This document shows positions 37,987-51,299 of a stretch of DNA of 64,000 nt, in pieces. Origin of the DNA: Clavelina lepadiformis (lineage: Eukaryota > Chordata > Ascidiacea > Aplousobranchia > Clavelinidae); contig NC_135243.1 in assembly GCF_947623445.1 (NCBI RefSeq), positions 17,802,479-17,866,478 on the forward strand, given 5' to 3'. How positions within the stretch are numbered: position 1 is the stretch's first letter; each line of letters opens with the position of its first letter. Position numbers and translations under genes: made by a program. A model generated the notes under the pieces. It did not search any database. It had not been told where the DNA came from and worked only from the letters and a program-made list of their open reading frames with translations.

Positions 37987-40893
37987 ATGGTTATTAGGCA
38001 ACCTTACAATTCATCGCCGCATCTCTCCGACTATTCAGGATCCGAGATTTCTAACTATACTTATAACAGCGAAAGTAACGTATCAGATAGCATGCAGCCT
38101 CAGCATACTTCTATTCAAAGCGCAGACTTCTATTTCAAACCAACAAATGCCGAGCTTTGTTCGTATCGTCCGCCGATAAACTACAGCCCAATTCCCGCTG
38201 GATTTTCTGGTTCGCCCCCAGTTATGGCATCGCAATATGCAGCACCGAATCTTCATTCTACAGGATATGGCACGGTACGGGAATGCAAATAACTCTGAAC
38301 ATAGAACTATGTTTCACATTAACGATTAACAAAGTACTGTAAATGGTGTGAAAGCTTGAAAAACGATAGTCTAATTTATATTTTAATAAATCAACAACTA
38401 CCTTTAAAAAAAATATAGCTATACCTACAGTAAATCTGATAAACAAATACTGAAGTTTTGACAAAGATTGATGAAGATTTATTGAAGCTAGCGTGAACAC
38501 TTTATTTATTTTGAGATACTATTATAACGATAAGCAACATAGAATCACAGAACAGTTTTATACAGGAATCGTCGTTTCCTGCAGACGGTCAGCATGGATA
38601 CAGGCCTGAATGGTCTGGAGGATACAGTTCAGCTGGCTACCACCGCAGTAGGACGAGTATGGCAGCGCCGTATGCATACAATCGGTAAATTAATGAGAGC
38701 TTTTCAAATTTGCAAACTCAATACCTTTCCTACCTATAGATGTTAATGGCGACTTAAGCCACCAATAGTACGCGTTTTAATTATGTCAGAACTTGCACTT
38801 TTCAAAAGTAAATTTATATAGTATTGGAATCTAGATCCCTTTCGGCTGTTGCTGTTAGAAATAAGATAAGCTTGGTCACGTATAGCCTATGATACCGAAC
38901 AGATACAACAGCATTCCTGAAATGAGCGATGGAGACCAACGTAAAAACACGACCAGGGAATCGACAAACATGCTTAAATCCTGGCTTCAGGAACATAACA
39001 AGAATCCTTACCCATCCAAAGGAGAGAAAATAATGTTGGCCATAGTAACCAAAATGACGTTAACGCAGGTGTTTAATCTTTTTTTGAATAATTTGTTTGA
39101 CGTCATTTAGCGGTCAATGTAGTACGGTTTGACATTCATATATGTTAAAGTATCGCACTCTTCATAAAAAATAAATAAATAAATAAAAATTAAGTTGCCA
39201 GTAATTTCTGGTCTAGGTATCAACTTGGTTTGCAAACGCCCGTCGTCGCTTGAAAAAAGAAAACAAGATGACGTGGGCCCCGAAAAATCGTTGCAACGAA
39301 CTTCAGACTAAGAATGAATCAAAAACTACTGACGACTCACCGTTGGAAGAATATAGTAAAATTGCTTTACAAAATATACCCTATTATAAGCTAAATAAAC
39401 GAAATCGAACGCGTTACCAGCTCGTGTTTATTGTTCCTTTTACAAGTACAAATTTCTCCAAAATGTTGTTAAATATGATGGCTAAAGCTTATTAAAGCTA
39501 AGAATTCTTTTCAGATGAAAACAAACACCACGAACAAAATGAAGACAAAGAAGATTTTTCAAACTCCAAAACCGGCGAGAATCTCTTCCAAAATCTCAGG
39601 CAGTCTCCAACTACCATAAATGGTGACAACAACCATGCCTTGACAAACATGTCGCCAATCAGAGATGACTTGCACGATACACAAATTTGGGCAAAAGGTA
39701 ATCCCCAAGAACTGGGTTGTCAAGCCGAAAATAGGGTGATGCCTTATCCTGCCGAAGGAAACAACGGATGCGTAACCACTCCAGCAATCATACCACATCA
39801 TTTTTCATCTTATTCAACTGCATGCCTTGTTGCACCAGTTTCACCGGGTTACAGCAAGGAACATCAAACTTCTTGGAGCCATTCTTTGCAATCAAACTTC
39901 GGCATTTCTCAGCAAAGCTACGAAGGAGAAATGGCCGCTTCGAATTCCAGCCATTCGGTAAACACGGTGGCATCGACCATAAACGTGATCGGAAGTGACG
40001 TGATTGACCATCACCGATATCCACTTGATCATTCCATTTGTTTACGGCCAACACGGGGCCAAGTTGACTGTAAAGAAAGATCAAACCTCAGCCATTCTCC
40101 GACAAGCAGCCTCCCCTCAGAATACAAAACAGAAATCTCTGACATTCCGCCTTACCATGCAGCTTATTCTAACAACAACGACACCGATGACCAAAGTTCA
40201 TTTTTTTATTTCCCGCCCCAAGAAGCAGTAAGCGCCCTGCGGACTATGCATCCAGCAGGGTGTTCCAGCGTTTCAAAAAATTCGGTAATTGACTATTGCC
40301 CTCCCTCAGTGCCTGTTAATACGTCATCCCCCGTTATCGGAGACTCTTTTCGTTTACCGCAGTGTCACCAAGTTCGTCATTTCGACAGCGCAAGTCAAGT
40401 TTCGGAGGCGCAGTTTAGTGAGACCACCTTAGCGGTTTCAGCTCCACCTCCCAAAGCCGGCAGCATGATTTATTCAACGCCTTACTATCACCAGGCAATG
40501 ACTGATGGGGAAAAAATTGTCACTGACAACAGACATTCCGGCTTTACCACAGCCTCCTGTGAACTTATGACGAAACATATTCCTATTTCGTCACCGCACG
40601 CAAGACCAGGAGGTATCCACTGAGTTTACTTAATTATTTATATGAAGCGCTTTTAAACATGATCTAGGAATTAGAATCAACGCGCTTAACAAGAAACTTG
40701 TAATAGTTTTCAACCAAAGGTGTCAAATATCATTCAAAGCTTTTCTGCAGATTTTTCGCCAAGCTTTGCTGGGATTATAAATGTGGAACCATCCCACAGG
40801 TATGCAGATTTTATACGTTTCAAACATGTGGAACCTGATAAATTAGTGAGCACTTTTTTGGTTTATAATGCTTACGTAATAGTCTCATATTAG
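37987..40893 (+). CDS. IRX: Iroquois-class TALE homeobox transcription factor
   Basis: Nuclear DNA-binding regulator of embryonic patterning. Proposed exons: 37987-38274, 38566-38684, 38903-39068, 39217-39355, 39515-40612 and 40751-40893, about 650 aa. The homeodomain (about residues 148-211) has the TALE-type [10 protein letters not shown] loop between helices 1 and 2 and recognition helix [17 protein letters not shown], with the Ala-Asn pair at homeodomain positions 50-51 typical of Iroquois proteins. An intron splits the homeodomain after TLTQ. Upstream, YAYNRYNS matches the Y-x-Y-D/N-R-Y segment that precedes vertebrate Irx homeodomains and fixes the acceptor at 38903. The C-terminal part is long, rich in Ser, Pro and His, with no recognised IRO box. 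The last exon is inferred from a donor at 40613; without it the protein ends at 40623. The start Met could lie further upstream, because an acceptor-like AG occurs at about 37911. Confidence 0.87.
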
Positions 40894-42931
40894 TTTATGG
40901 CATATATTTATATTTCAATAAACCATCATCCCCTGTAAAGCATTGTTATGTAGATCGTAAGTATTTACTTCCACTTTTAAAAATATTTGGTTAGAAATTA
41001 TTTTACGCCGTTTCAATCCTTTAACTGATAATCTAATTACCTTGTAAAACCAAACTTAGTGTTTAGTGAGGAGTCGCTATCGGCACAACACATTACTCAA
41101 GCTGAAACAGTTAAAGAAAAAGCTTTAAACGCATAGAAGAACTTTGTAAAATAATTATCTGTAAGTTAGAAAAAAATCTCAAAAAAGTATACATACAAAA
41201 GTGCACCAGTGATTTTATGTCGTTCTGCGTATACTTTAGAGCGATATAAATCCATATCCACCTATATATGGTCTAAGTCTCTAAGACTAAGTCATTTTCA
41301 TGACCATCACATTAAATTTTGCTGACGTCAACGGACAAGCGTCAGTGTTTTTGTTCTTCTCATACCACATGATCACACCCTGCTTATAGAAATATAAACA
41401 ACCGCACCTACGTCAAATGTAAAACGGCATAATTAATTGACGTTCGGTAATACCCCGATATTATAACCAAAATGGAAAAATTTACGCAATACCAGCAAAT
41501 GATTTCATATCACCAAAAGCTTGGTCGGAAAGTGCTGATTTATCACTTTTTCATCAACGTCACCCGACGTGTTTGGAAGCAATACTTAAAAGTTCCAATG
41601 TGTGTGCAAATACTGTAAATACCTAATTCCAATACAACGAAGCTACATTAAAGTGATTTCGTCAGACAAACGCAAGGATTGATGTCACGATATGACGTGC
41701 TTAGATGAAAACCTCACCCGATTTAGAAATAAACTTCTCATCAAGTTCAATCTCAAGTTTGTTGTGCATACGAATAGCGAAAAACGTGACTAGAGCTTAG
41801 ATTTTGGTGTCGCAAAAATCTCGCCATAAGGCAAACGGAAAATCAACCAAACTCTTTCAGCTACATATAAAGCAGTTTTTACTTAAATGAAAACAAAGAA
41901 GCGCTTGAGTGTCAGTACGAGCGAACAGTCGACCTTGAGTCACCACTTTTTCTGAGAAATTATTAGCATAAAGCAACAACCATGGCGTTTACTTCGATAT
42001 AATTTCAAGTGTCGGTTTTGTCTGGTAGCTATAACGTCTCGCCCACCTGCGCATTGGGCGAATGAAATAACTCCTTTAGTTGGTACCAGTGCTTAATTAC
42101 CGGAATTATTAGACGTCTTTTTCATCATACGTTTTGCTATTGAGGAAAATTCCATGCCTTCTAGCAGACACATTTTAACCAGCAAAATTCAATTCAAACA
42201 ATCAATCAAATTTGTTTGAAAACTTGGCATAGCCGAAGGTTGTAATTACGCAATAGAGCGATCCAGCCAAGTTTATAGTCTTAACGTCTAATTACAGTGA
42301 TTGAGCTTAAGGACTTTAACGATGTTCTACTTGCAGGGAATACGGAGAAACGTTTGAAGTTTACCCAACGGCCAGTCATCATTCATCTTCTCGACTTTGT
42401 GTGCCATAGAACAAAACTTCTCAACTGTGGTACACATACCGGTACCGGAAGTCTCAGCGTATTTCGAGTGTTGCGTCACAAACGATTTTTATGCGTAAAT
42501 GTTAAGTCACTAACAAGGTATCGGTACGCTGCCTTTTGCAAAAAACGTCTTGCTTTGAGGCTTTCAGTAGCGTTGCACAATGGGGCCGAGACTGGAAAGT
42601 ATATGCTCCGCAGCTTATACACCTGATGAAGATAATCAACATATTCTCGGAGCTACCCTTATACCTCACCTAGCGGTGGCAGCCGTGTAGTGTTTGTGCG
42701 TGTTTTTATGTTAAAATTCATTTTGTTGTGCAAATATTTTTGTAACAAAACTTGAGACTGAGAATCATACCGATGATGTTGCATTAAACGTGTTTCATAT
42801 AAAGCAGTTTTTTGTATGTGTACATTTGGTAAGCGTATAAGTTAGCTAATGTCAAATGATTCATGCAATAAAAATTATAGTAAAGATGATGACACAAAAT
42901 GCAAATATGAAAGCGTTTCAAATGTTTAAAT

Positions 42932-43226
42932 TAGTGGTTCTCAACCTTACATGGTTCGTGTTCCCCTTACAGTGACCCTTAAAATCCGTGGCCCCTGCCC
43001 ATCAATAAAAATGTAGATTGTTGATTTGAAAACAAGTTTTACTTCACTACTACGCGTGTAGTACTCTTCGCGCCGCTAATTTTGCACAGCAAGCACAAGC
43101 AAAAAAATGTGAGAAACGTTTGTCCCACTTTGCCTCGTTTTCTCTTGCTACTGCACTATAGCTGACTAGTGAGGCCTGCTCATGACCCCATAAAACGCTT
43201 CCATAACTCCCAGTTGAAAAGCTCTG
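42932..43226. mobile_element. 295-bp hAT-like MITE with near-perfect 8-bp target-site duplication
   Basis: The left end is TAGTGGTTCTCAACCTT, and the complement of the right end is CAGAGCTTTTCAACTGGG. The flanking 8-mers are GTTTAAAT (42924-42931) and GTTTAAAA (43227-43234), matching at seven of eight positions. The left terminus is close to that of the hAT copy at 1525. No transposase remains. Confidence 0.65.
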
Positions 43227-44672
43227 GTTTAAAAAACCGAGGTTATTAGGAAAAATATTTTTATATTTTGTGACCGTGTGGCGGGTCATAAAACATAAAC
43301 ATTTTGATATTTAATATTTTTGTTGTAAAGTGTTATCAGCTGTCGTTACAGTTTTCGGTGGTTTGTGCTACGAGCTCGTTTTCATACAGCGATCGATTTG
43401 TTCGGTCATAGCTTTTTGTGATAAGCTCACGTGTTGCTTTCAGCTTATTTTTACTATGGTTCCTGGTTAATATAAACTAAATTACTCCACCATTCGTTAT
43501 AAAGGCGTTTGGTACAAATAAATCTTTTTATGATTACCCGCCTGTGATGCTGGGGAACAGACCCTTCTAAGGAGTCATATGACAACGGAGTTTTCCAGCT
43601 CAATCGAGCTTTATTTATGGCGGGAATTGGCGAATCACAACGTGAGATACGCCACATCTGATAACTGTTGTTCAAATTAACTTTCAAGAGAAAATGTATT
43701 TTCTCTGTTTAAAAGAGTTCTCTTCATCATAAATCTGGTGTAATTGCTCGAATGACACACTGAACCAAGTTCCTCTAAAGTAATGTACTACAACTTATGT
43801 TTCTTTGTAACAAGTAGGCCTATACCCCCACAATACATAGCTTATTTTAAGTAGCTTACCTACTTATAACGTAGAAGTTACAGAATTGTGCATATCGATA
43901 ATAAATGAGCATATTAGTTGAAATTATTTAACCTTAGAAATTGTGTTTATGTTATAATCACAAGGCCCAAGCTTTCCGAAACGTGTCGAGAATAACAAGC
44001 TGCAGGCCTATACAATTTCCTGTCTTATGCAATGATGTCCACGATTTTCATGATATAAGTGTAAGCGTTTACCTGTATCAACCCGATCCAGTCTAATTTA
44101 GACTTTCATCTATTTAGTACTCAAGCTTGTGTCTCGTGATGTTATTCTAATAATCTACTCTTTAGTGGAATTGGAATATATGACGATGTCAATGAAATGA
44201 ACCTTTTTATGAAAATGCTTTGTCGAGTTGAATGCAAGTTCAATAATATCAAAATTCTGACTGTGCAAGATTTCACGACCGACAGATACGGGACTCATTG
44301 AATATAGCCAAAACAACTCAAGCCATAACCACGTAACCATAAACTACAAGTGTAACTCAAAACCAACCGAAGCAACAAAAGATTACAATATCTGGTTACA
44401 TACTTTTATGAAGTCAAACAAATTCTGATAGTCCTACTTCTCTTTTGCCATTTCTTCAAACGTGTTACTACCTGTCACTCAAACAAGTCGGTTTATTCTA
44501 TGAACATTTGAACTAGGCCGTTTACGATTTTTGTAGAATAAATTGAATAACGTAAGCTCCGCTTACGGGCGCTCGAGAATAATTTTTTCTTTATTTTCTG
44601 GTACACTTCCCCCTTGCTTTCCCAATGCCCAGCGCTACTTATTATACGCTACCTACTTACTATGCTTTTGTT

Positions 44673-45190
44673 CAGGGTCGGCCTTAGGTCAAAGCGAGTG
44701 ATGCGACTGCGTTGGGCCCCGCGTTACATAGCACCAAAACGAAACCTACAATTTACTTAACTGTTATTTTTTACAAATCATAGTGTTATTTCTTAATTTG
44801 TTTTCAAAAGAGACTGCTTTGATGAAAATATATCATGAAGCAAAGCTTTGATGGTAACTAATTTGCAATAAGTTGATATTAGGTTCACGTTGTTATGATT
44901 ACCGTTATGACGTTAAGTTATTTATATTATCTAGGACGGTACTTTGTTGACCTAAAACACGTAAAAAATTGACCTTAACTTTTCAAAAAATTGACTTCAT
45001 TGACCGTATTCAACAAAATATAAAAAAGAACGAGAAAACAAGAAAAAACAGAAAATTCACTTTAATTAGTACATAAATTGTGATGTTGGCAGATATAGTA
45101 TTTAACATTCTCTAGTAGGAAGTTTCTGTCTTTGGCCAATAGTTTATTGAGCATGGAAAAGCTCCGTTTCGCTGAAGCGATCGTTGGTCA
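44673..45190 (-). mobile_element. hAT transposon relic with dimerization-domain fragment
   Basis: Minus-strand codons from 45187 to 45062 encode ASAKRSFSMLNKLLAKDRN, then LENVKYYI and a TAA. This matches the C-terminal hAT dimerization domain, where (S/A)-E-R-x-FS-x-L is followed by a basic/hydrophobic helix and an R-N/L segment. The plus-strand sequence from 44673, CAGGGTCGGCCTTAGG, followed by TTGGGCCCC, looks like a hAT terminal region and would be the 3' end of the element. The upstream frame is broken by a stop just before 45187 and the other terminus was not found. Confidence 0.62.
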
Positions 45191-46281
45191 GTAACCTTGT
45201 AGCAAGCCGTAGACTGATAAATTGTGCAAGGTAACAAATGCATTAATGTATCATAAATATATGACATTCATAGTCAAAATAATAAAATGCTATGCCCCGT
45301 GCAATCACCTGGAGTATACACTCTGTTTGTATCATCTGTTCAGGAGTATCGAAAAGTGTTAAGAAAATATTATGCAACAAAATGTGCATAACCTGTGCGA
45401 AAACGTAAATTGACTTAACAACAAAAAATTCAGCTAAAAACATAAAAACTGATTTTATAGAATGAAACTGAGTTTATTGACTTTGAATCGGCCTAATTAT
45501 GACATTAAGTTATTATGACAGCCTGTTATATGTTGTTTTATAAGTTATAGCTGATAAGTAGTCGTAAACAAGAAAATGGGATAAACGAAAAGACGAGTAC
45601 AAGAAGACACGAAAAGGTTTAGGCTATATTCCAAAAAATTTTAGTTTGGTAGATGAGGGGTTGGGACATGGCCCAATGCTTCCCCTGAATAGGCCTACTC
45701 TAGCAAATGTTTCTATCACAGATTTTCACTGAAAAAAGAAACCGCAAGTTATTTACGAAAAACCAAGAACTGAACTAAACTTAAATTAAGAACTGAGTAA
45801 CCTTTAACCAAGGAGTAAAAATAAATTGTGGATCATTCTTGTTCAGTAAAGTACGTCTTCATTTTATGTTACCTTCTTTTTTTCTTCATTCATTTGTGGT
45901 AAATTAATGCCAAATATGCTCTTTAGCGCCATCTCACTAAATTGCGTCTAACATTCACTTATTGCGTCACAATTTTAGCACGTTTTTCATAGTAACCTTC
46001 AGTCGCGTCCTCCACATGCTTGGTTGGACGTTGATTTGCAGGCTAGCCTGTGCTAATGTTTCAGTCTTGTTGCATCATTTTAGGTAGGCATATAACTGAA
46101 TTGCACTGAACGTTGAAGTTACGTTAAAGGGAGTATACATATATATAACGGTAGGGTTTTTTTTACCAATGGGAAGTCGAAAGAGAAAAAAATATGATTT
46201 TCTACAGTAAAATAGCCTACCTTCAAGGCTAGGCCTTTGGGTAGTTCGTGTTAGAAATCACACAAGTACATTAGAGGTCTT

Positions 46282-46369
46282 GTGCAGAAGTGCACAACCA
46301 CAGGATGTATTTGTATACTAGACTCCAGTTGGTTAAATTGTGACGTCATTTGGTTGTGTACTTCTGCAC
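46282..46369. repeat. Short inverted repeat (19-bp arms, 50-nt loop)
   Basis: GTGCAGAAGTGCACAACCA at 46282-46300 pairs with TGGTTGTGTACTTCTGCAC at 46351-46369 with one mismatch. It may be the core of an unrecognised MITE or a transcribed hairpin. No target duplication was identified. Confidence 0.7.
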
Positions 46370-47254
46370 TACACCCCACATTAATACCGGTGTTCTATAC
46401 TGCACAGTAAGGCATTTTTTGCCGAGATTTCAGGTGTGCCAAAGCAAAATCACGGTGTGCAACTGGTGTTCACTGCGACTCGCCCAGTGTTTGTGCAGGC
46501 AAAGTGAGGCTATATATGATAGAAATCGGGGAAAAAATTAGTGTTTCATGTTTTTTTTTAAGATATCGGTGTTAAACTCTAGTTTAGCAGTATAATTCGG
46601 AGCAAAAGTCATTTTCTCCTTTTTGTCGGAGACACCGGTTTGCCCTGGTGTGCAATGCCTGTTTTAGGAAAAAATCCCAGGTGTTCTCTTGCCATACTCT
46701 GCAGTCTATCTGGTATTCAGCACCGGCAGAATAGTATCGAATGTAATTTTTTTTTGAACCGGGCAGCGTAATTTTCAAATACTGGTGTGCACCAGTAGGC
46801 AACAAAAAGTGTGCATCAGATGTCCCTATTTGGGAATTAGTTATCTTACAAAGTTGCTTTTTTGACTCGTTCTGTGCAATAGCTATGTTGTGCATCGGAC
46901 AAACGCTTTCTTTCTTTACCGGTTCACAAATTCGAAAAAAGTTACTTCAGTAAACAGCTAGCCAGTTACATAATTTGTATACTTCTACTTCGGTTTATAG
47001 TAAACAATGGCTGGTGAAGTAGACATTTTATTTACGTTACCGCACGATTACCAAAGTATTAAAATAGGAATATGGTGAACAACAATCGGACAAGTCTGTG
47101 AATTAAAATGTATGCTAATTGTCAGCTTTAAATGAGATGTACTAATTGTTTCAAAATTGTAAATTAACGACCCAAAACCCTCTGATCCAAACTGTTACCT
47201 CAACTCAACTATATTACCTCAGAAGTAAATTTAAACAAAAAAATAGTCCAGCTT

Positions 47255-47320
47255 TGGCAAGATTCGAACCCAAACCTGCAGCATACATGCCCCATCGCTA
47301 ACAACTACACTACCAGCTTG
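47255..47320 (-). repeat. tRNA-derived SINE-like head
   Basis: On the minus strand a TGGTAGTGTAGTTGTTAGC stretch (A-box-like, D-arm) is followed about 30 bases later by GGTTCGAATCT (B box, T-loop). That order and spacing are those of an internal RNA polymerase III promoter. The would-be acceptor and T stems do not pair properly, so a working tRNA gene is unlikely and a SINE head or tRNA pseudogene is preferred. An A-run follows about 10 bases downstream only in weak form. Confidence 0.45.
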
Positions 47321-48987
47321 TTTTTTTCCTTGTCCAATGATAGCAACAAATCAGCATAAATTTGCTTTTCATTGTAATTATGATAATGCAACTTCGGTAA
47401 ACAGGCGCTGGTGAAATAGTCACTTCGTAATAGGAAACAGAAAAAAGTAGAGTTTCCTTTTTTTAGACATATCTTTTTAGACAGTCTTTTAGTGTGTAAT
47501 ACCGCTTTGGCCAAAATAATCTTCCCTTGGCTCCTGCCAAACTTTTCAGTTTAGCCGGTAATATACACAGTTTGACTAATTCAATCATTGCGCAAAAGTT
47601 TTGTCTGGAATCTTTTTCTTTTTACTACAATAACAGGATCAAGTATAGTTAGGATTTTAGTGAAGAAGTCCACCACTATAGCCCATTGAGAAAAAAATTG
47701 ACCAAGCTGTTTAAATAATAAGCAAACAAGATCACCATTTCATTATTCAAACATCTTCGAAAGTTATTAAAATTAATAGGCATTGAATGTAATATAATGT
47801 TACGGTTTTCTTATTGACGTTTTGACATTTTAAATCAGTCTTTAATACAAACAACACCTCAGCGGGAATGCAGTTAAATTTGTCCCCTCACAAAACGTTA
47901 ACTGTATTTGTTAGATACTAAGTGTTGCAACTTGCATCGATCTCATATCTCTAAAGACTTCGTCGAATAACAAACACAATGCAATGCATGACGGTAATGA
48001 AAGATTTCCGCATGTATATACATATGAAAATTTATCTCATTTGAATGACAACACTGTTTAACATAAATATTTGCAACTGTACCAAATTAAATTAAACACC
48101 ATTTAATTGAATAAAACATTCAGTAAAACTGAAGTAAATATATATATGTATGTGATGCTGGAAGTTTTTTAACCGGTTATGATTTTCGTCCTAATTCTGA
48201 ACTTGGCTAACTATTATCAGCTTTGGCTCGCTGCCTACAATAGATTGACAGGTGGTAAATACTTGTGCAAAAGCAAAAACTTTGCAAATTGATGTCAGCG
48301 TTAATGCAAACCACCTGCCATCTTAGGTTGCTGTGTGTTTGTTTTCATTAGCTGCTAGCTAATCAGTAGATTGGTGAAATAGGACACACACGTCTTTAGC
48401 ATTTGATTTAATCATAGCTATTGCAAAGAATAACCTTATAGGAGCGCTAATCATCGAAAATGAAAACTCACAGAGTTTTAATGATGTTTAAGTAGTGGTA
48501 AACATTTGTTTCGTTTATAATGCAGAACTTTGCTGCAGAGGAAAAACATGAAGGAATTCTATGCCATAGACTGTAAACAGACCACAATTAAGACAAAATA
48601 AATCACAAACAAAAGGAAAATGCATTCATCACAAAGTTTTTTGAATATTCGATTAATCATTTATTAACATACTTTGCCAGGTGAAAAATACGGTCCATCT
48701 TACACATCATTGACCATAGTGAATGTGTTCCCTAAAGAGAAGCAATTAATCGCTTGTCTCAAATGGTCATGATGAGCATGTAGACACAAGTAAGATCGCT
48801 CGCTTGCCCTAAACGATCAGGCCTGTAAACGTTATATCAATTTAATCATAAGACTATATCATGGATTTGTCTTTCAAAACGAGATGATAATTACTTTGTT
48901 TTTTATAGGTTAGGTTTGGTTGCTTGCTCAGAGAAATTATTTTCTCCTTAAATTATTCACTTCTTGGATTGTAAAAAATTGTCAACA

Positions 48988-51048
48988 ATGTTTGCTTCCT
49001 TAAGTCGTTCAGTTTGTCAACACCAGAAGCAAATTTATCAAAACTTGTACAAAAGAAATAGCCATGTTAGGGCCAAATTGTCAAAACGTCAATATTTTGA
49101 AAACATATCCAACAAAGTGTTAACGCGCTCCTATGCCTCTGATGCGGTACGCGGTGCCGTTGTTGGCATCGATTTGGGAACAACAAACTCTTGTGTAGCT
49201 GTAATGGAGGGAAAGCAACCCAAAGTGTTGGAAAATGCAGAAGGTTCACGCACCACTCCATCGGTAATAGCATTCTCAGGTGATGGCGAACGACTGGCCG
49301 GAACCCCTGCAAGACGGCAAGCCATAACAAATCCTGGCAATACATTTTATGCGACCAAGCGATTGATAGGAAGAAGGTTTGAGGATCCAGAAATTCAAAA
49401 AGAAATGAAAACCACGCCATTCAAAATTGTAAAAGCTACTAATGGTGATGCGTGGGTTGAGGGTACTGATGGAAAAAGATACTCACCATCACAGATTGGA
49501 GCATTTGTTTTAACAAAGATGAAAGAAACTGCAGAGAGTTACTTAAACCAACCTGTTAAAAATGCTGTCGTTACTGTGCCTGCTTATTTCAATGATTCCC
49601 AACGCCAAGCTACAAAAGATGCTGGCCAGATTTCTGGACTAAATGTTCTTCGTGTGATAAACGAACCTACTGCTGCAGCACTTGCCTATGGTTTGGACAA
49701 AAGTGAGGATAAAGTGATTGCTGTTTATGATCTTGGAGGTGGTACCTTTGATATATCATTGCTTGAAATCCAGAAAGGTGTTTTTGAGGTGAAATCCACA
49801 AATGGTGACACCTTGCTTGGTGGTGAAGATTTTGACAACACGCTAGTTTCATATTTGGTTAAGCAATTTTTGAAGGAACAAGGAATTGACTTAAAGAAAG
49901 ACAAAATGGCAATGCAAAGAGTTAAAGAAGCGGCAGAAAAAGCCAAAATGGAACTGTCGTCATCCTTACAAACAGATATTAACCTACCTTACTTAACCAT
50001 GGATGCCAGTGGACCAAAACACATGAATTTGAAAATGTCACGATCGCAATTGGAACAGCTTACAGGAGATTTAATTAAACGTACAATTAAACCATGTGAA
50101 AAGGCCATTCAGGATGCGGAGGTTTCAAAAAGTGAAATTGGTGAAATTGTACTTGTTGGTGGTATGACAAGGATGCCCAAGGTGCAAAGCACTGTTCAGG
50201 AGATCTTTGGCAAAGCTCCGTCAAAATCTGTTAACCCAGATGAAGCTGTTGCGATGGGCGCTGCTATCCAAGGTGGTGTTTTGGCTGGAAATGTAACCGA
50301 TGTTCTTTTGCTTGATGTAACACCGCTATCTCTGGGTATTGAAACACTTGGGGGAGTATTTACGAAGTTGATTACACGAAACACAACCATCCCAACCAAA
50401 AAGAGCCAAGTCTTTAGCACAGCTGCTGATGGTCAGACACAAGTTGAAATCAAGGTCCACCAGGGTGAGAGAGAAATGGCACTGGATAACAAGCTTCTTG
50501 GACAATTTCAATTGGTTGGAATACCACCGGCGCCACGTGGTGTCCCCCAGGTTGAAGTCACCTTTGATATTGATGCCAATGGTATTGTCAATGTGTCTGC
50601 CAAGGACAAGGGGACTGGACGGGAACAGCAGATTGTCATTCAATCATCAGGTGGCCTCAGCAAGGATGAAATCGAAAACATGATTAAAAGAGCTGAAGAG
50701 TATGCCGAGGAGGACAAACAACGCAAGGAAAAGGTTGAAATTGTCAATCAAGCTGAGAATGTGATTCATGACACTGAAAACAAAATGGAGGAATTCAAAG
50801 ATCAGCTGCCTAAGGAAGAATGTGATCAGATCAAGGAAGAAATCACAAAAGTGCGCGATTTACTTGCAGATAAAGACAATCAATCCGCAGATTCTATTCG
50901 CGAGACCTTTTCTGCACTGCAACAGAAGAGCTTAAAACTTTTTGAAATGGCATACAAGAAGATGGCTGCAGAGAAGGATCAAGGAAGTTCAAGCAGTGAT
51001 GAATCGTCCGGTGATTCCAGTAATGAACAGAAAAAGCAGGAGCAATAA
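48988..51048 (+). CDS. HSPA9: Mitochondrial HSP70 (mortalin / GRP75)
   Basis: ATP-driven chaperone of the mitochondrial matrix, motor of TIM23 protein import and partner in Fe-S cluster assembly. The 686-aa protein starts at the ATG at 48988; the frame extends eight codons upstream but with no ATG. Residues 1 to about 50 are rich in Ser, Arg, Lys and Gln without acidic clusters, as expected for a matrix-targeting presequence. HSP70 signatures are present in order: IDLGTTNS (61-68), [14 protein letters not shown], and [14 protein letters not shown]. The substrate-binding domain, lid and a Ser/Glu/Gln-rich tail follow. The coding sequence has no intron, unlike the many-exon vertebrate gene. It shows no frameshift or stop, so it is either an intron-poor native gene or an old functional retrocopy. 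Confidence 0.97.
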   Translation: MFASLSRSVCQHQKQIYQNLYKRNSHVRAKLSKRQYFENISNKVLTRSYASDAVRGAVVGIDLGTTNSCVAVMEGKQPKVLENAEGSRTTPSVIAFSGDGERLAGTPARRQAITNPGNTFYATKRLIGRRFEDPEIQKEMKTTPFKIVKATNGDAWVEGTDGKRYSPSQIGAFVLTKMKETAESYLNQPVKNAVVTVPAYFNDSQRQATKDAGQISGLNVLRVINEPTAAALAYGLDKSEDKVIAVYDLGGGTFDISLLEIQKGVFEVKSTNGDTLLGGEDFDNTLVSYLVKQFLKEQGIDLKKDKMAMQRVKEAAEKAKMELSSSLQTDINLPYLTMDASGPKHMNLKMSRSQLEQLTGDLIKRTIKPCEKAIQDAEVSKSEIGEIVLVGGMTRMPKVQSTVQEIFGKAPSKSVNPDEAVAMGAAIQGGVLAGNVTDVLLLDVTPLSLGIETLGGVFTKLITRNTTIPTKKSQVFSTAADGQTQVEIKVHQGEREMALDNKLLGQFQLVGIPPAPRGVPQVEVTFDIDANGIVNVSAKDKGTGREQQIVIQSSGGLSKDEIENMIKRAEEYAEEDKQRKEKVEIVNQAENVIHDTENKMEEFKDQLPKEECDQIKEEITKVRDLLADKDNQSADSIRETFSALQQKSLKLFEMAYKKMAAEKDQGSSSSDESSGDSSNEQKKQEQ

Positions 51049-51293
51049 AAAGTTCAACCCAGGCCAACCCAGAGCTACATTAGGGATTTCCTAAACCTAA
51101 ATGTTTCAGACTTGACCAAGAGATCTGGAGAGTTAAATCTACATAAACTACATGCAACTTAAAACTGACAGTAGCTGCATTTTGTATATTTTTGCATTAT
51201 GTTATTCTATGGTTGGAACTCCTTTGTAATCTATTTCACAAATTTCTGGTGAAGTTTGTTGTTAGTTTGTCACGAAAACTTTGTTTTATTGTT

Positions 51294-51299
51294 AATAAA
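51294..51299 (+). terminator. Poly(A) signal of HSPA9
   Basis: AATAAA lies about 245 bases after the HSPA9 stop and is followed by a T- and G-rich stretch, the expected context for cleavage and polyadenylation. Confidence 0.6.

Larger units (their letters stand above)
40894..48987. other. 8-kb gene-poor region between Iroquois and HSPA9
   Basis: No protein gene was recognised. An AATAAA near 40917 could serve as the Iroquois poly(A) signal. The region contains a hAT MITE (42932-43226), a hAT transposase relic (44673-45190), a short inverted repeat (46282-46369) and a tRNA-like SINE head (47255-47320), listed separately. A GTTTTTTATAG acceptor-like site near 48900-48909 may mark a 5' UTR intron of HSPA9. 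Confidence 0.45.

Noticed and set aside
47255..47320. Functional tRNA gene
   Set aside because: T-loop and D-arm consensus are present, but acceptor and T stems do not pair.
49067..50643. Several antisense frames of 60-117 aa inside HSPA9
   Set aside because: They mirror the codon pattern of the highly conserved sense gene and show no independent motif.
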